9,407 bases of DNA, taken from NCBI GenBank assembly GCA_035325905.1, contig DAOKYY010000117.1, positions 1-9,407 on the forward strand, written 5' to 3'. The translations under genes were made by a program, and so were the position numbers. The notes under the pieces are model-generated. The model saw only the letters and a list, made by a program, of their open reading frames with translations, made no database searches and had not been told where the DNA came from. Of the stretch, positions 6,903 to 9,407 are shown in pieces. Positions within the stretch are counted from its first letter, which is position 1; every line of letters begins with the position of its first letter. The stretch is from DYGX01 sp035325905. GTDB taxonomy: Bacteria; Chloroflexota; Anaerolineae; Aggregatilineales; Aggregatilineaceae.

Positions 6903-9059
6903 TCACTCCCCGGTCACGATCTGATACGCGGTCCCAGCCCACACGAACAGCACCTGCTCGCCCAGCGCCAGGAACTCACCGATCGCGGGGTCAAGCGCCA
7001 GCAAGTCAAAGTACTCGTCGCTGAGGAACGTCACCTCGACGGGCGTCATGGCGTCCGCCTCGTAGAGCGTGTCGATCCACATCCCATCGCGCCAGACGAA
7101 GGTGCGGTCGCCAGCGTAGCGGATCGCCTGCTCGCCCGCCTCGGCCGGCAATTCGACCCCGCCCGCGTCTTTGCTGCTGCGCGTCGGCGCGGCCACCGGC
7201 GCGTTGGCGCTCGACAGCCCGGCCGCCGATTCCGCCGCGTCCACCGCCGCCTGGCCGCTCGGCGCCGCCAACATTTCCGCGTCCGCCTCGAACATCATCT
7301 GCGCTTCCTCGACGCCGCGCTGGGTGAAGATATCGTCCTCGGTGATCAGGAAGGACGTGTAGGGCGTGATGATCCCGTAGCGGATGCTGAGCCGCACGAT
7401 GCTATCGACCAGCTCTGGGTCTTCGCCGTGCAGCCGGATCGCGCTAAGCAGCGCGCCGATCTTGCGCGTGGCCCACAAGCGCGGGACGAACACCGCGCCG
7501 CCCGCGTTCGGCGGAAAGCGCACGTCGTAGCGGTAGACCTGCTGCTGGCCTTCGAGCGTGCCGCGCAGCGTGATCGTGGTGTCGCCGCCGTCGCGGAAGC
7601 GCCCGACGACGATCAATTGCGTCCCGGCGAACAGGTCAGGCAGCGGGGCGGATGGGAACAGATCGTCGACCATCACCGCCCCGAAATCGAGTTCGAGGTC
7701 GGTCAGCACCGGCGCGCTGATCTTGGCGTAGAGCGCGCTCACCTCGTCGTCGATTCGCTCTTCAGGGCGGACATACGTCCCCGCGCCGCGAAATTCCTGA
7801 TAAAGCTGGTCGAGCAGCAGGGTATCCACGTCGTAGCCGACGCCGAAGGTGAAGACGCGCACGTTGCCCGGCGCCGCCGCTTTGACGTTCGCCAGGATGG
7901 ACGGTGTGTCGGTCACGCCCTCGGTCGGCAGGCCGTCGGTCAGGAACAGCACGACGGTCGGGCGCTCGCGGTCGGCCATGCCCATCGCCTCGCGCAGCGC
8001 CAGGTCGATGTCGGTGCTGCCGAGCGCCTCCAGGCCGCCGATCCACGCTTTCGCGCCGGGCGCCTCGGAGACCGGCTGAAGCCCGCGCGCGTAGATGCGC
8101 GTGCCGGTGCTGAAGGCGATCACGTTGAAGCGATCCTGCGCGTTGAGATGTTCCAGCACGAACTTAACCGCGTCGCGCGCCTGATCCCACTTCGCGCCTT
8201 CCATCGAGCCAGACTGGTCGAGCACGACGATCACATCTTTCGGGATGACGCGCTCGGCGCTGGCCTCGGCGGGCGGCGTGATCATCAGCGCGAAAGTGCC
8301 GTCTTCGTCGGCGCTCTCGCGGTAGGCCAGCAGGTTGGCGCTGATCTCCGAGGTCGCCAGCCCGTAGTACAGGCTGAAGTCGGTCGCCGGGCGCGCGCCA
8401 GAGGTTTCGAACCCGGCGCGAAAGGCGAAGTCGCCGTCGCGCAGGATGGCGAGATCGTGCGTCGGCGAATAGACCGCGCCGATCGGCTCGCGCGAGGTTA
8501 CGCTGAGGCTCAGGCTCAGGCGCTCGACCGGCTGGCGCGTAAACTGGTCGGTGCGCAGCGGGTACTGGTAGTGGATCAGCCCGTTTTCCGCCGGTAGAAG
8601 CTGCGCGTACTCGAACTCGATTTTGACTTCGCTGCGCGGCTGGATCGGGAAGACGCTGGCCTGGATCGCGCCCGCGCCGACGTATTCGAGCAGAGCGGGG
8701 TCGCGCATACGGCGCACGATCTCGTCGTAGATCGCGCGCGCTTCGCCGGCGTCGAGGATGCGCGCCTCGATCGGCTTGCCATCGACCCACATCACCAGGT
8801 CCGACACCGCCGCGCCCACCGGCAGCGGAAAGATATAGGTGCCCTCGGCGGGCGCGTTGCCCTCATTGAAAAAGACCTGCTCGACGCGCGTGGTGGCGAC
8901 CTGATCGACGATCGACACGTCCACGTGGTGCGAGCGAATGATCACGCCCCAGTCGCGCCAGGGGCGGGGCTGCGGCTCAGGCACACCCTGCGCCAACGTA
9001 GGCGCCGCGCCTGCCAGCAGCATGATCCCGATCAGTAGAAGCGAAAGCGTGCGTTTCAT
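6903..9059 (-). CDS. Secreted VIT and von Willebrand factor A domain protein
   Basis: A 718-residue exported protein with the layout of inter-alpha-trypsin inhibitor heavy-chain relatives. A signal peptide (about 1-23, ending PTLA-Q) is followed by a VIT domain (about 32-165; V-D-G-K-P-I-E-A-R and the A-x-x-I-Y-D-E-I segment are typical). A VWA domain follows (about 274-447) with an intact metal-ion adhesion site: Asp281-Ser283-Ser285 in DQSGS, Thr349 and Asp375 in LTDG. Residues 448-575 continue the beta-rich region usual after VWA in this family. An Ala/Ser-rich linker (about 590-640) leads to a C-terminal module (645-715: RTFVWRDGMWIDTLYE to VLFVWAGTAYQIV). The start has AGGAG (9068-9072) 8 bases upstream. 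No anchor motif is visible, so it is either secreted or held by contacts. Likely role: metal-dependent protein binding at the cell surface; ligand unknown. Confidence 0.93.
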   Translation of the reverse strand: MKRTLSLLLIGIMLLAGAAPTLAQGVPEPQPRPWRDWGVIIRSHHVDVSIVDQVATTRVEQVFFNEGNAPAEGTYIFPLPVGAAVSDLVMWVDGKPIEARILDAGEARAIYDEIVRRMRDPALLEYVGAGAIQASVFPIQPRSEVKIEFEYAQLLPAENGLIHYQYPLRTDQFTRQPVERLSLSLSVTSREPIGAVYSPTHDLAILRDGDFAFRAGFETSGARPATDFSLYYGLATSEISANLLAYRESADEDGTFALMITPPAEASAERVIPKDVIVVLDQSGSMEGAKWDQARDAVKFVLEHLNAQDRFNVIAFSTGTRIYARGLQPVSEAPGAKAWIGGLEALGSTDIDLALREAMGMADRERPTVVLFLTDGLPTEGVTDTPSILANVKAAAPGNVRVFTFGVGYDVDTLLLDQLYQEFRGAGTYVRPEERIDDEVSALYAKISAPVLTDLELDFGAVMVDDLFPSAPLPDLFAGTQLIVVGRFRDGGDTTITLRGTLEGQQQVYRYDVRFPPNAGGAVFVPRLWATRKIGALLSAIRLHGEDPELVDSIVRLSIRYGIITPYTSFLITEDDIFTQRGVEEAQMMFEADAEMLAAPSGQAAVDAAESAAGLSSANAPVAAPTRSSKDAGGVELPAEAGEQAIRYAGDRTFVWRDGMWIDTLYEADAMTPVEVTFLSDEYFDLLALDPAIGEFLALGEQVLFVWAGTAYQIVTGE

Positions 9060-9144
9060 GTGGTTCTCTCCTGCCCCGCCCTGGGGGTCGATCGCGCTTG
9101 GTGTCGATCAGACGCCCGCCCGGCGCGGAAAGTTCCACACGGCC

Positions 9145-9407
9145 CTACAGCCACCTTCGCAGCCACTCGATCACTTCGACGCGCATGCCGGGCGTTTCCT
9201 GGTGGCCGCAGTCGTAGCGGAGCAGCCGCCACGCCTCCGGCGCGCCCGCCGCCGCGTAGGCGTCGCGCAGCGCCGCGTCAATTCGATCCAGCCCGGCGGG
9301 CGGGGTCAGCGGGTCCCGATCGCCCGCCAGCCCCAGGTGCGGGCGCGGCGCGATCAGCGCGTTGATCTCGGCGCTGGTGAAATGCTTGAGCAGGCGTGGC
9401 ACATAAT
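9145..9407 (-). CDS. Alpha/beta hydrolase, C-terminal part (gene runs off the window)
   Basis: The last 86 residues of a longer gene; the frame stays open to the window edge (the codon before the first valine reads Tyr, giving YVPRLLKHF). The visible part matches the end of dienelactone-hydrolase or peptidase-like alpha/beta hydrolases: IAPRPHLGLAGDRDPLTPP, whose Asp in GDRDP would be the acid of the catalytic triad, and YDCGHQ, whose His would be the base. The nucleophilic serine lies outside the window. The substrate (ester, peptide or other) cannot be inferred. The stop is 85 bases before the VIT-VWA start. No clear promoter or terminator is seen in that gap (9060-9144), so the two genes may be co-transcribed. 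Confidence 0.8.
   Translation of the reverse strand, partial: YVPRLLKHFTSAEINALIAPRPHLGLAGDRDPLTPPAGLDRIDAALRDAYAAAGAPEAWRLLRYDCGHQETPGMRVEVIEWLRRWL

Noticed and set aside
7428..8597. Plus-strand open frame of 389 codons opposite the VIT-VWA gene
   Set aside because: Antisense shadow of a gene with intact VIT and VWA motifs; no ribosome site or recognisable domain of its own.
9060..9144. Promoter for the VIT-VWA gene
   Set aside because: I found no pair of boxes with acceptable match and spacing; only a short GATCGAC direct repeat, which is likely chance.

Overview
The window is GC-rich and reads as chromosomal DNA of a bacterium, most likely a Chloroflexota (Anaerolineae-like) lineage. That placement is an inference from the high GC content, the VIT-VWA and fasciclin-type secreted proteins, the FtsH and MetK sequence style, and TTGACA/TATAAT-like promoters. 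No marker gene here settles it. Every gene I support lies on the minus strand, so transcription runs from high to low coordinates.

Layout in the direction of transcription: a partial alpha/beta hydrolase enters from the window edge (9407-9145). It is followed by a secreted VIT-VWA protein (9059-6903) with a GC-rich terminator hairpin. Next come an AT-rich promoter island and a secreted fasciclin (FAS1) protein with a C-terminal SH3-like part (6694-5954). A small basic ORF of about 58 codons (5715-5539) overlaps the start of a full-length FtsH AAA+ zinc protease (5542-3671) by four bases. A 446-base leader region follows. It holds a consensus-like promoter, a SAM-I (S-box) riboswitch and a classical intrinsic terminator in front of metK (GTG start at 3224, stop at 1977). 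Last comes a two-gene unit with its own promoter: a single-pass membrane protein rich in valine/proline repeats (1777-1085) and a class I methyltransferase with a C-terminal zinc-ribbon-like tail (1063-164). The final 163 bases hold repeats and no gene.

How the genes work together: metK makes S-adenosylmethionine (SAM) and is feedback-controlled by SAM through its leader. The methyltransferase downstream would consume SAM, but it has a separate promoter, so a functional link is only suggestive. FtsH handles membrane-protein quality control. The fasciclin and VIT-VWA proteins are exported, probably for surface adhesion or protein-protein contacts.

The observations most worth a second look are these. 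(1) In the metK leader, one RNA segment can pair either with an extended riboswitch P1 helix or with the terminator, which gives a readable switching mechanism. (2) A short heptamer repeat supplies the last four residues and the stop codon of two unrelated genes (both end in Ala-Ile-Ser-Gly-TAG). (3) A small ORF is coupled to ftsH. I found no CRISPR array, insertion sequence, tRNA, rRNA or convincing new defence system.
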